Shown: piece after piece, positions 20,197 through 27,912 of the stretch
Layout: the number at the start of each line of letters is the position of its first letter
Position numbering within the stretch: the first letter of the stretch is position 1
IMG/VR virus record: IMGVR_UViG_3300031857_000620
Location: 1 to 36,307 of that record
Source of the DNA: a virus
Strand: one strand, 5' to 3'
Length of the DNA stretch: 36,307 bases
Position numbers and translations under genes: made by a program
Notes under the pieces: generated by a model
What the model saw: only the letters and a program-made list of their open reading frames with translations
What the model was told of the DNA's origin: nothing
Databases searched by the model: none

Positions 20197-20297
20197 GCTC
20201 GTCCGATATGAAAACATTCAAAAACCTTGCCCCTCTTGCATTGCCTATTCCTATTCAGGAGTCGGACGAGCCTTTGCATTTGGGGCAATCTTTTTTT
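20197..20297 (+). ncRNA. HNH-associated 5' RNA element, copy 2 (stem plus pseudoknot)
   Basis: GCTCGTCCGA (20197-20206) is the perfect complement of TCGGACGAGC (20262-20271). Inside the loop TTGCCCC (20227-20233) is complementary to GGGGCAA (20282-20288) beyond the stem, giving a pseudoknot. The spacer CTTTGCATTT precedes GGGG as in copy 1. It ends ATC plus seven T and then ATG at 20298. So the pseudoknot arm plus U tract resembles an intrinsic terminator right before the HNH start. The frame from an ATG at 20208 is open through into the HNH gene. Confidence 0.7.
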
Positions 20298-20786
20298 ATG
20301 GAAAATAAGGAAGAAATTTGGAAAAGCGTTGTCGGATATGAGGGGCTTTATGAAGTAAGTTCGTTTGGTAGAATTAGATCAAATTATCGACAAAAACGGA
20401 TTTTAAGACCTCAAAAAGGAACAAAATACTATCATGTCAGGTTGAGTAAAGACAAGATAATTTCTATTCATAATCTTCACAGGTTGATTGCTTTAACATT
20501 TAAAGAAAATCCTGAAAATAAAAAAACTGTTAATCACATTGATGGAAATCCTTATAATAATGCTGAATGGAATTTAGAATGGGCAACATACTATGAAAAT
20601 ACCATGCATAAAATCAATGTATTAAATTATGGAAGTCGGGCAAATCATCCAAGGGCATTATTGACCGAAAAAGATGTTGCAGAAATTAGAAATACTACAT
20701 TGTCAAATAATGATCTGGCTTTGAAATTTTGTGTTTCAAAAGACTGTATTTACAAAATTAGGCGTAATATTAATTGGAAGTCTTAA
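20298..20786 (+). CDS. HNH homing endonuclease (NUMOD4-HNH, C-terminal DNA-binding helix)
   Basis: A 162-aa free-standing endonuclease. NUMOD4 spans about residues 6-48 (EIWKSVVGYEGLYEVSSFGR). The HNH part spans 60-100 (HRLIALTF, KKTVNHIDGNPYNNAEWNLEW). The C-terminus (LTEKDVAEIRNTTLSNNDLA, then KIRRNINWKS) resembles a helix-turn-helix DNA reader and differs from the NUMOD1 end of the first HNH protein. The start at 20298 is the NUMOD4 start; an earlier in-frame ATG at 20208 lies in the structured leader. AT-rich codon use and the missing partner sequence around it support recent transfer. Confidence 0.9.
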   Translation: MENKEEIWKSVVGYEGLYEVSSFGRIRSNYRQKRILRPQKGTKYYHVRLSKDKIISIHNLHRLIALTFKENPENKKTVNHIDGNPYNNAEWNLEWATYYENTMHKINVLNYGSRANHPRALLTEKDVAEIRNTTLSNNDLALKFCVSKDCIYKIRRNINWKS

Positions 20787-20793
20787 CAACTAT

Positions 20794-20874
20794 TCATCCA
20801 TGTACTCCAGGATGTTTACATCTAACTTTCCAGAACATAAAGACTTTTTTGAACAACGAATATTGAAATCATGA
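20794..20874 (+). pseudogene. 3' remnant of the glycosyltransferase gene
   Basis: This frame (SSMYSRMFTSNFPEHKDFFE...) stays open for 26 codons and ends TGA at 20872-20874, in an ATGA overlap with the next gene's ATG at 20871. All other genes in this island overlap in the same way, so it is most simply the original end of the glycosyltransferase at 19491. Joined to GINRH at 20165, it reads GINRHSSMYSRMF... in frame. An independent 24-aa ORF from ATG 20800 is a less likely reading. Confidence 0.6.
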
Positions 20875-21551
20875 AAATCCTTTATAAGGTCACTTCGAAA
20901 TCAAGGCCCGACAATCTCAAACGAACATTGCTGAACATTCAGACAATGGCAGTCAATCCCGATTACCTGATCTGTTTGACCTTGGATGAAAATGATTATA
21001 CGGTCAATAATCCAGAATTCAAAGAATGGATTAATCAGAACTTTTTTATTGAAATGCATTCTTTTTACGGCAAATCAAGAAACAAGATTGATGCGATTAA
21101 TCGAGATTTAGAACATTTCACCCATTGGGATATTCTGGTCAATGTTTCGGATGATCAGGTTTTCACGATTAAAGGATTCGACAAGACCATTGAAGACGCA
21201 TTCATGTTCAAAGGTGACACGGATCTGTTTTTGCACTTTCGTGACACGAACCATCATTTGCCCGGCAATGCACTATCAACCCTTTCAATCATTGGACGGG
21301 ATTACTTCAACCGGGATGGGTACATTTATCATCCGTCTTATAAGAGTGTCTGGTGCGATAATGAAGCTACTGAGGTCGCAAAGCAACGAGGATGTCACAG
21401 GTTCATTTCTGAGCCTATCTTTGACCATCTGCACCCGGCATACGGTAAGGCTCCGGCCGATCAATTGTCACGGAAAACAGAAAGCCCAAGTCTGCACAAG
21501 ATTGATCATTCAAATTTTATCAAACGTCAAAAACAAGGATTTCCAAAATGA
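20871..21551 (+). CDS. Glycosyltransferase-like protein
   Basis: A 226-aa protein with a GT-A-like start (KILYKVTSKSRPDNLKRTLLN) and an SDDQ acidic motif at residues 93-96 (DILVNVSDDQVF), a plausible nucleotide-sugar metal site. The C-terminal part has a His/Trp-rich stretch (YKSVWCDNEATEVAKQRG, FDHLHPAYG). The function, transfer of a sugar to a virion or cell-surface acceptor, is inferred from fold and neighbours. It overlaps the next gene by ATGA. Confidence 0.75.
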   Translation: MKILYKVTSKSRPDNLKRTLLNIQTMAVNPDYLICLTLDENDYTVNNPEFKEWINQNFFIEMHSFYGKSRNKIDAINRDLEHFTHWDILVNVSDDQVFTIKGFDKTIEDAFMFKGDTDLFLHFRDTNHHLPGNALSTLSIIGRDYFNRDGYIYHPSYKSVWCDNEATEVAKQRGCHRFISEPIFDHLHPAYGKAPADQLSRKTESPSLHKIDHSNFIKRQKQGFPK

Positions 21552-22165
21552 TATTTTCGCAAAACAACGAGCAGGAAGTTATCCTGGATTACTTCAAGAA
21601 TCAACCGGAAGGATGTTTTCTTGACATTGGGGCCAATGATGGGCAGACTTTATCAAATAGTCGGGCATTGGCCTTGTCTGGTTGGTCTGGCGTATGTGTT
21701 GAACCTGCACCTGATCCATTCCAGAAACTTGAAACACTTTACGATGGCTCAAAGGTTCTGGTCTTCGAATGTGCAATTGGCAAGGAAAACGGTAAAATGC
21801 CTTTTCACATTTCAGGCAGTCACTTACACAAGGGCGATTCTGGTTTACTATCCACTCTTGAACCGGATGAGATGAAACGATGGCAAGGAACAGAGCAATT
21901 TGTCGAATCAGAGGTTGATGTACTTACATGGCCGTCCTTTTATGCCGGATGTAGTGTTAAGACATTTGATTTCATTTCGATTGATGCTGAAGGTCTGGAT
22001 TTCTTTATTTTGAAAGAAATGAACTTGAAAGAAATGGCAACTAAACTGGTTTGTGTTGAATACAATTCAAACAAAATGATGAAATCGGCTTTTCATTCAA
22101 TTTTTACCCACTTCGGGATGAGACCAATTCACACCAACTTTGAGAACCTGATTTATGGATTGTAA
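21548..22165 (+). CDS. FkbM-family methyltransferase
   Basis: A 205-aa SAM-dependent methyltransferase of the FkbM type. Motif I FLDIGANDGQT spans 24-34 and the acidic GVCVEPAP follows at 48-55. The typical FkbM segment DFISIDAEGLDFFIL spans 141-155. FkbM enzymes methylate hydroxyls of sugars or small molecules, so this one may methylate a sugar added by the neighbouring glycosyltransferases. It overlaps its neighbours on both sides (4 and 11 bases). Confidence 0.9.
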   Translation: MIFSQNNEQEVILDYFKNQPEGCFLDIGANDGQTLSNSRALALSGWSGVCVEPAPDPFQKLETLYDGSKVLVFECAIGKENGKMPFHISGSHLHKGDSGLLSTLEPDEMKRWQGTEQFVESEVDVLTWPSFYAGCSVKTFDFISIDAEGLDFFILKEMNLKEMATKLVCVEYNSNKMMKSAFHSIFTHFGMRPIHTNFENLIYGL

Positions 22166-22751
22166 ATTATCAATCCTTATTCCGTCCACTATTGACCGAA
22201 AACGAATGACGGATTTACTGGTTGAAAATGTCCAGAATCAGATTAATGATTTGGGCGTTGCTGATCAGGTTGAAATTATTGTGGACATGGACAACAAAGA
22301 AGTCTCAATAGGCTTTAAACGCCAGAGGATGCACGTAAAAGCCAAAGGTGAATATGTTGTGTCAATTGATTCAGATGATGCGGTAATGACCGATTATCTG
22401 ACTGAAATATGGAGAGGAATAAAAGAACAACCAGACTGCATAACCTTTGAGATTTCTTGTTCTGGAACCAAAGGTAAAAGGGCCAATGTTAGCAATAATT
22501 ACCCCGATTGGATGGATGGTATAGATGGTTATGATTACGTCAGAACACCTTATCACAAAGTACCAATCAAGCGTTCTATTGCTTTGCAAATTGGGTTTAT
22601 TGACCTGAGATACGGTGAAGATTATGACTTTTCAAAAAGGCTCAAAAAGTCTGGATTAATCAAAACAGAATACCACATTTGCAAACCATTGTATCATTAT
22701 CAATATCGAAACGCACCTTTCAGAGTAAAGTATGGATTTGACCGAAAATAA
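22155..22751 (+). CDS. Glycosyltransferase family 2 protein
   Basis: A 198-aa GT2 protein. KLSILIPSTIDRKRMTDLL opens the GT-A fold (4-22), an acidic DSDD motif lies at residues 72-75 (YVVSIDSDDAV), and a catalytic-base-like YGEDYDFSKRL follows at about 165. This is a short GT2 that lacks a C-terminal membrane region, so it is probably soluble. It overlaps the FkbM gene by 11 bases and the next gene by 20 bases. Confidence 0.85.
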   Translation: MDCKLSILIPSTIDRKRMTDLLVENVQNQINDLGVADQVEIIVDMDNKEVSIGFKRQRMHVKAKGEYVVSIDSDDAVMTDYLTEIWRGIKEQPDCITFEISCSGTKGKRANVSNNYPDWMDGIDGYDYVRTPYHKVPIKRSIALQIGFIDLRYGEDYDFSKRLKKSGLIKTEYHICKPLYHYQYRNAPFRVKYGFDRK

Positions 22752-23412
22752 GCCCGTTATTATTAACGCTTGTGTTGGTGGTGGTTGGTATGGGGCCGGA
22801 ACTGATAGGCTAGTCAGAAGCTTGAATCAAGTTGGTTGGGCCGGAACTATTTTGACTTGGAAAAACCAATGGCCTAATGATGAATTCCCGAAGGATTCAA
22901 ATTATCATGTCAAGTGTTCGGCATTCATGGAAGCAATTAACCAAGGGTTCACTCACATCCTTTGGTGTGATTCGTCTGTTTGGGCTTTGAATGATCCAAT
23001 GACGATTTTTGACATCATTGATGAGCAAGGTTTTTTCTTTTGGTCATCTGGTTACAATTGCGCTCAGACTTGTAATGATTTTAGCTTAGAGTACTTCAAG
23101 CTAAATCGTAATAAAGTAGAAAGTTGGCCTGATCTTGCAACTGGAATCTTTGGCGTAAATCTTCAAAACGCAAAAGGTAGAGAGTTTATTCATAGATGGA
23201 TGAAGGCTTGTCATGATGGGGTGTTCAGAGGTTCAAGAAACCATGATAATCAAAGTTCCGACCCTAGGTTTCTTTTTCACCGTCAGGATCAATCAGCCGC
23301 TTCTTTACTGGCATCCATTCTTGAAATGCCTCCAATGGATCAAAATTCACTTTTAGGTTATTATCGCAAGGATATGCCAGATTCATGGGTATTTACTTTA
23401 AGAGGAATATGA
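22732..23412 (+). CDS. Glycosyltransferase-like protein
   Basis: A 226-aa protein beginning MDLTENKPVIINACVGGGWY, with a GT-like Gly-rich start and ILWCDSSVWAL at about residues 76-86, where a DxD-like acidic site would sit. The C-terminal part has HRQDQSAASLLASIL. It resembles GT-A enzymes, but I cannot name the family with confidence. Its ATG lies inside the previous gene and it overlaps the next by ATGA. Confidence 0.7.
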   Translation: MDLTENKPVIINACVGGGWYGAGTDRLVRSLNQVGWAGTILTWKNQWPNDEFPKDSNYHVKCSAFMEAINQGFTHILWCDSSVWALNDPMTIFDIIDEQGFFFWSSGYNCAQTCNDFSLEYFKLNRNKVESWPDLATGIFGVNLQNAKGREFIHRWMKACHDGVFRGSRNHDNQSSDPRFLFHRQDQSAASLLASILEMPPMDQNSLLGYYRKDMPDSWVFTLRGI

Positions 23413-24074
23413 AATTGATAATTCAATCAAAAGATACTCCCCATTACCGTTCACATGGATTTGGGGCTTTAATGAATAAGGCATTGCGCCTTTGTTGGTT
23501 GCACTTTGAGCAATATGGCAACTGGAATATTGAGTTTCAGGATTATCAATTGGAAGACCTTTTTACAAACCCTGCATTTGGAGAATCAGAATTTTATGTA
23601 AAGGATTTGATTTGGGATGGTGATGGTCCAAAAGATATTGATAAAAACAGATTAGCTTTTGAGAGTTGTTTTAGAGATAGATGCCTACTACCAAATACAA
23701 TGGGCGTTTATGATTGGATAGGCGTTCATGCCAGAGGAACCGACAAAGCGACCGAATGCGAATTGGTCAGTATTAAAACTATTTGCCAACATATTAATAA
23801 ATTTAACGATAGAATATTTTTGGCAACTGAAGACCAAAATCGGTTTTTAAAATTAAAAGCGATTTATGGTAAGCAAATTGTTTCATCTTTTCCAACTAAT
23901 TTAAGTCATCATGTAGTTGGGGAAAAAAGATTAAAAATAAATAAAGACGCATACGTTGATGCTAGAATTCTATCTCAGTCTAAAGTATTTCTTGCGTGTA
24001 ATTCAAACCTTTCAGAACTTGCCAAGGCAATGAGGCATCCAGATTTACCAATAATTGATATGCAAATCCTTTAG
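23409..24074 (+). CDS. Fucosyltransferase-like protein (HxRGxD motif)
   Basis: A 221-aa protein with IGVHARGTDK at residues 104-113, matching the HxRxxD motif of GT11/GT23-type fucosyltransferases that bind GDP-fucose. The C-terminal NSNLSELAKAM is in the place of the family's conserved S/T-E-L end. The start at 23409 gives the ATGA overlap with the previous gene; 23385 adds eight residues (MGIYFKRN) inside that gene. The substrate is unknown. Confidence 0.75.
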   Translation: MKLIIQSKDTPHYRSHGFGALMNKALRLCWLHFEQYGNWNIEFQDYQLEDLFTNPAFGESEFYVKDLIWDGDGPKDIDKNRLAFESCFRDRCLLPNTMGVYDWIGVHARGTDKATECELVSIKTICQHINKFNDRIFLATEDQNRFLKLKAIYGKQIVSSFPTNLSHHVVGEKRLKINKDAYVDARILSQSKVFLACNSNLSELAKAMRHPDLPIIDMQIL

Positions 24075-24104
24075 TTAAAATGTAAAAAGATAAAAGTGCT
24101 GAAA

Positions 24105-24132
24105 GGCCGGACTACTTTAGTCCGGTTTTTTT
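24105..24132 (+). terminator. Intrinsic terminator of the glycosyltransferase island
   Basis: CCGGACTA (24107-24114) pairs with TAGTCCGG (24118-24125), followed by seven T. The end abuts the stop of the convergent 350-aa gene, which it also shields. Confidence 0.9.
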
Positions 24133-25183
24133 ATGGCCGTCTCCCTGATGTCGAAATCATGGCCTGATCATCGCAATCGAAGCACAAACCCTCATTGGCA
24201 AGGTTCAACTGTTCAGCCCAATTGTTAAGGGCTTCTTTATAACCGTCCTCAAAGGACACATAAGCCCGTTCAGTCAATTCCCGATTCGATTGGGTGAAAT
24301 AGTTCACCCTTTGTGATCCCAGTTTAAACCGGAGGATTGAGGCCGATAATAGATTGCCCCATGCTTCAGTCAAGAACTCACGCTGACCGCAGATAAAGGC
24401 ATCCAGAGAGCAGAGCAGTTCAGCATCCCAGTAGATGGCTGACTGACTCCAGTCGTTATTCCAGTCTTGCCCTAAACCGTAGTTCAATGGGGCCGTGACC
24501 GGGAAGATATTGAAACCGGAAGTATTCAACCATGAATAGTAACGAGATGCACATTGGGCATCCATCCCCTGCCAGTTCCAAGAACCATTATCAATGAATT
24601 GACCCGTCAAGGTTGGGAGGTTTGTGCAATCAACTAGCATGGCAATGTTGATTTTGTCGAAGACCAGATTGAAGGTTTGGTTTATAGTGATGAAGTTCGC
24701 CCCTGGTTGAACCGTCACCGTCTTTTGATAAAGCACCGTTCCGTCTTGACATTGAAAGAACTTGATCACCACATTATCAACGGCCACATTGCCGGAATTG
24801 TAGATGTATGCTTTCTTCACTCTCAAGGCGGCATACTTCGATCCGGCAATTGATGTGAATACACCTTTGTAAATCGCTTCTGCCGGAACCGGATTGATTT
24901 GTTGCCATTGTTGAACAAACAACTTGGAAGTCTGGAATAGAACCTGATCCAATCGGGCAGACGCAAAGTCCTTCAATGCCTTTTGAACACCCGTCTTCAG
25001 TTGCAGATAAGCCGTCTGTTGAACATCATTCCAGACTTGGGCAAAGGTCACTTGATCAGACGATGCAACCTTGTCAAGTAGTTCCGTACTCATTCCCGGA
25101 TACTGATTGATGTACACCCCTGATTCTGGTTCAACAGTCGAGCAACCCCGTAATCCGATGAAGTCTTGAAGGCAAATGTTCAT
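24131..25183 (-). CDS. Structural protein, head-tail connector candidate
   Basis: A 350-aa protein beginning MNICLQDFIGLRGC, with ESGVYINQYPGMSTELLDKV. The N-terminal CLQDFIGLRGC...YINQxPGxS pattern recurs in virion proteins of Bacteroidetes phages, downstream of portal and head-morphogenesis genes as here. The rest mixes beta strands (VKKAYIYNSGNVAVDNVVIKFF) and helices; six or more Cys occur in the C-terminal half. Function as a connector or head completion protein is inferred from position. Confidence 0.7.
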   Translation of the reverse strand: MNICLQDFIGLRGCSTVEPESGVYINQYPGMSTELLDKVASSDQVTFAQVWNDVQQTAYLQLKTGVQKALKDFASARLDQVLFQTSKLFVQQWQQINPVPAEAIYKGVFTSIAGSKYAALRVKKAYIYNSGNVAVDNVVIKFFQCQDGTVLYQKTVTVQPGANFITINQTFNLVFDKINIAMLVDCTNLPTLTGQFIDNGSWNWQGMDAQCASRYYSWLNTSGFNIFPVTAPLNYGLGQDWNNDWSQSAIYWDAELLCSLDAFICGQREFLTEAWGNLLSASILRFKLGSQRVNYFTQSNRELTERAYVSFEDGYKEALNNWAEQLNLANEGLCFDCDDQAMISTSGRRP

Positions 25184-25212
25184 GGCTTAATTTTTTTGTA
25201 AAAATAGGTGAA

Positions 25213-26082
25213 TTACTTCAATCCGGTTAGCCCTCTTTGTTCAGCTACCCGATATTGAGTTTTAGTAATCGGAAAATAGTCGTGGCGGCAGTTGTAACCC
25301 CCTAATAATGAGAAGATTGTGGATTTTGTAGTGCCTTTCGAACGTCCATCCCAATTTCCAAGATTGGCCCAGTTTTCCACTTCCGATTTCTTGAAGTAAC
25401 GACCTGCACGGGCCTTGCAAAAAGAACGTGAATCCCCGATGAGCGTACCACTATAATACCCGTACTGCAAATTTAAGTCCTCTGCAATTGTCTGGTTGTA
25501 TTGCCGTGAAAAGGCCATGATACTGTCGTTGGTCGTTTGTGAAACATATCTATTCAGATACGCCTTCTCTGTTTCAGTTCCTTCAATAAACTGCCTCATT
25601 GTTTTTTGCAATAGGGTTTTATTGGTCGTTCCGCTTGCATTGGCTAACAAGGTCTCTTGTATGGCATTCGCAAAGTTATTCCTGATGCCAGACCCCAAAA
25701 GCATATCCTTTGTGATTTCAACATTGGCTTTGAGGATTTCCTGATACAACACCTCTTTCGCATTAAACCCGTCAATCAGTTCCGAAAAGTAAAGGTCAGA
25801 CAGCTTCTTCAAATCCTTGAATCCATCCAGAACCCGACCAACCTCTCTGACATATTCAGGATTGGTGACAATGACATTGGTCAATTGTGTTTTCAGGCCG
25901 ATGATGGCCCTGATATTTGCGGCCCGTTTCTTTGGGTCAAGTGGCAGATCGTTGGTTAGTTCAATAACCTGGTCGGACAAACCTTTGAAGATTTCCGGTA
26001 ATCGGGAATTCATGCCGTTCTCCAGTTCAGCCTGAAGAGTCTGAATCCTGCGGATTATCTCAAGTTGTTTGTCTGAAATCAT
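25213..26082 (-). CDS. Phage head morphogenesis protein (SPP1 gp7/Mu F-like)
   Basis: A 289-aa protein. A long helical N-terminal part is followed by a C-terminal domain with SRSFCKARAGRYFKKSEVENW and a terminal GYNCRHDYFPI. This is the pattern of SPP1 gp7/Mu gpF proteins: a helical part that contacts the portal plus a Cys/His-containing NCRHxxxP tail. It starts one base overlapping the portal stop (TAATG). The role is a minor head protein that aids portal placement or DNA ejection. Confidence 0.82.
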   Translation of the reverse strand: MISDKQLEIIRRIQTLQAELENGMNSRLPEIFKGLSDQVIELTNDLPLDPKKRAANIRAIIGLKTQLTNVIVTNPEYVREVGRVLDGFKDLKKLSDLYFSELIDGFNAKEVLYQEILKANVEITKDMLLGSGIRNNFANAIQETLLANASGTTNKTLLQKTMRQFIEGTETEKAYLNRYVSQTTNDSIMAFSRQYNQTIAEDLNLQYGYYSGTLIGDSRSFCKARAGRYFKKSEVENWANLGNWDGRSKGTTKSTIFSLLGGYNCRHDYFPITKTQYRVAEQRGLTGLK

Positions 26083-27908
26083 TACCCACCAATTGGCATA
26101 ATCGGAATGATGCTTGCCTTGATTTCAGCAAGTTTGTCTTGTGCGAGTTTACGCACATCTTCACGTTGAATCTTACGATCCTTGTCCAACCACATCATAT
26201 CAGCCTCTAACAACTGATTCACAAAGGCCGGAAGGTAGGCTGATGTTACGTAATCCAACTCACTACAACCCATTGAATCTTTCAGGACTAACTTCTCCTC
26301 ACTCGTCATGTAGGGCAGAGGGTCAATGATTGTCTTGGCTTTTAGCAACTTCAATTGATAGCTATTTTCACCAAATACTTTCTCGGTGTATTGCCTTGTC
26401 AATCCGTTTGTGATAATCGGGTCAAAGCCTGATTTGATTGACTCAGATAGGTTAGCTGATAGCACCTCGGTGGTAATGATGTCATAGTCGGTCGGGATTA
26501 CAACGGTCGGAATGTTTGCCTTTATCTGGTCTTTGTTGATCAATCCGTTGTCAATCTCAGAGGCATAGCGTTGCAGGAATATCAATTCAGACATTTTTTC
26601 AATCAGGTAACCAAAATGAATCGCTACCTGAAAAAAGAACGTATTGATTTCCTTTCGGTCGTATTGTTTAGCGATTCCAGATTGGGCCGCAGGAACATTG
26701 GCAAGCAACTCCAGACCGATGGCCTGAAAGCCTCTGTAAATGTCATCATCAATCTCTTGCTTTTGGAACTTCAACGCTTCAATGTCCAACTGGATATATC
26801 CGGCAGGCGCACCCGTTGGAGTCTGAACATCTGGATTCGTTGCGTTCTTCTTCTGTAAATTGATTTCAATAGATGCAAACGGACTACCCTCAGAGGCCAG
26901 ACCGTTACCGTTGCACGTGTTGCAAGTGGATTGAGTGTTATCACTCTTATTGATCCGCATTCCCGTGCCATTGCAGGTCTTACACGGTGAGTTCTTGTAT
27001 CGCCAGAAGATTGGGTTTGAATGGAGAGCCTTGTTGACAAGAAAGTCATCATTCATGAATAGAGCATCATTCCACGCAGGAAGGCAAGGCGTGAGGACTG
27101 AATTGTAAACCAATTGACCATCTTCAACCTCGTATATCACAGAGCCAACCGTTACAACTGGAAACGCTTTGAAATCATGGTCGATGAAGTATTGGTCAAA
27201 TGGGTCAACATCCTTTGCGTAGGGCTTGATCTGACGGGTTAGAACCAAGCCCATTTCAGTAATGGTCAGGAACTGATCCCACTTCATGTAGTTCCCGTTT
27301 ATGTCCTTGGCCTTGTACTGATCCAATTTGACAATCAGAGTGTATTCATCTTTGAAAAGTATGTCCTCTTCTTCAAATATCTGAGGGAATGGTTCTTCAA
27401 AGTTGATTAAAGCCCCTTGGTTCAATGGCTCTTTGATCCATGATTCAATATCAGGCCCGATGAATATTGCGGCATTTGGGTTCTCCAGGTACTTACATAA
27501 ACCAATTGAAAAAACGAATGTCTCGATTGACCCGTACAGAGGCAAGTCGTACATCAGATAGTTTTTCAACGACCCTTTTGGGTTGGTCTCAGCGATTCCC
27601 GTTTCTTTGAAATCCTCTTTGAACTGGACTTTGAAGTCATCAGCTTGTTGGATTTTCTGAAGTGTTGTAAAGACTCTTCCGGTTGCCGTTCTGGTCTTTG
27701 GTTGCCATCGTTCCTTGCGATACAACCGCATCCAAGGCTGCTCACCGGGATGCTGAACCCGAAGCAATTTCTTAGGGTAGTCCTCGTCAAAATGTGGTTC
27801 AAGTTCTTCCGCAATTTCACGGATTTCCTCCACGTATTCAGACTTACCCTCACGGATTTTCTCGTCCATGAGCATTTGAGCAATTACCCCAAGAAATACT
27901 TCGTTCAC
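26082..27908 (-). CDS. Portal protein with DnaJ-type zinc-finger insert
   Basis: A 608-aa protein in the portal position, after the tail genes and before the head-morphogenesis gene. Residues 309-316 (CKTCNGTG) and 329-336 (CNTCNGNG) are two CxxCxGxG repeats, the zinc-binding unit of DnaJ, inserted between the N-terminal and C-terminal halves. The C-terminal part is helical (FQKQEIDDDIYRGFQ, then FQVAIHFGYLIEKMSELIFLQR). The length is in the upper range for portals. The portal call is from position and composition, not a decisive motif. Confidence 0.72.
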   Translation of the reverse strand: MNEVFLGVIAQMLMDEKIREGKSEYVEEIREIAEELEPHFDEDYPKKLLRVQHPGEQPWMRLYRKERWQPKTRTATGRVFTTLQKIQQADDFKVQFKEDFKETGIAETNPKGSLKNYLMYDLPLYGSIETFVFSIGLCKYLENPNAAIFIGPDIESWIKEPLNQGALINFEEPFPQIFEEEDILFKDEYTLIVKLDQYKAKDINGNYMKWDQFLTITEMGLVLTRQIKPYAKDVDPFDQYFIDHDFKAFPVVTVGSVIYEVEDGQLVYNSVLTPCLPAWNDALFMNDDFLVNKALHSNPIFWRYKNSPCKTCNGTGMRINKSDNTQSTCNTCNGNGLASEGSPFASIEINLQKKNATNPDVQTPTGAPAGYIQLDIEALKFQKQEIDDDIYRGFQAIGLELLANVPAAQSGIAKQYDRKEINTFFFQVAIHFGYLIEKMSELIFLQRYASEIDNGLINKDQIKANIPTVVIPTDYDIITTEVLSANLSESIKSGFDPIITNGLTRQYTEKVFGENSYQLKLLKAKTIIDPLPYMTSEEKLVLKDSMGCSELDYVTSAYLPAFVNQLLEADMMWLDKDRKIQREDVRKLAQDKLAEIKASIIPIMPIGG

Positions 27909-27912
27909 GTTA

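Larger units (their letters stand above)
20166..20793 (+). mobile_element. Inserted HNH homing element in the glycosyltransferase gene
   Basis: The glycosyltransferase frame is open to GINRH (CAT at 20163-20165), then ends after three further codons. The frame that starts TCA at 20794 stays open for 26 codons and ends in the ATGA overlap typical of this operon. The region between contains a -7 element, a structured leader and an HNH gene ending 7 bases before the junction. Boundaries are estimates. A group I or II intron is unlikely, since there is too little sequence around the ORF for a catalytic core. Confidence 0.55.

Noticed and set aside
20166-20793. Group I or group II intron carrying an HNH gene
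   Set aside because: There are only about 130 bases before the ORF and 7 after; no GUGYG/AY ends, no P3-P7 core or domain V was seen.
23456-23475. TTTGGGGCTTT before an ATG, like the HNH leader consensus
   Set aside because: It lies in the coding frame of the fucosyltransferase-like gene (residues FGALM) and no stem arms surround it.
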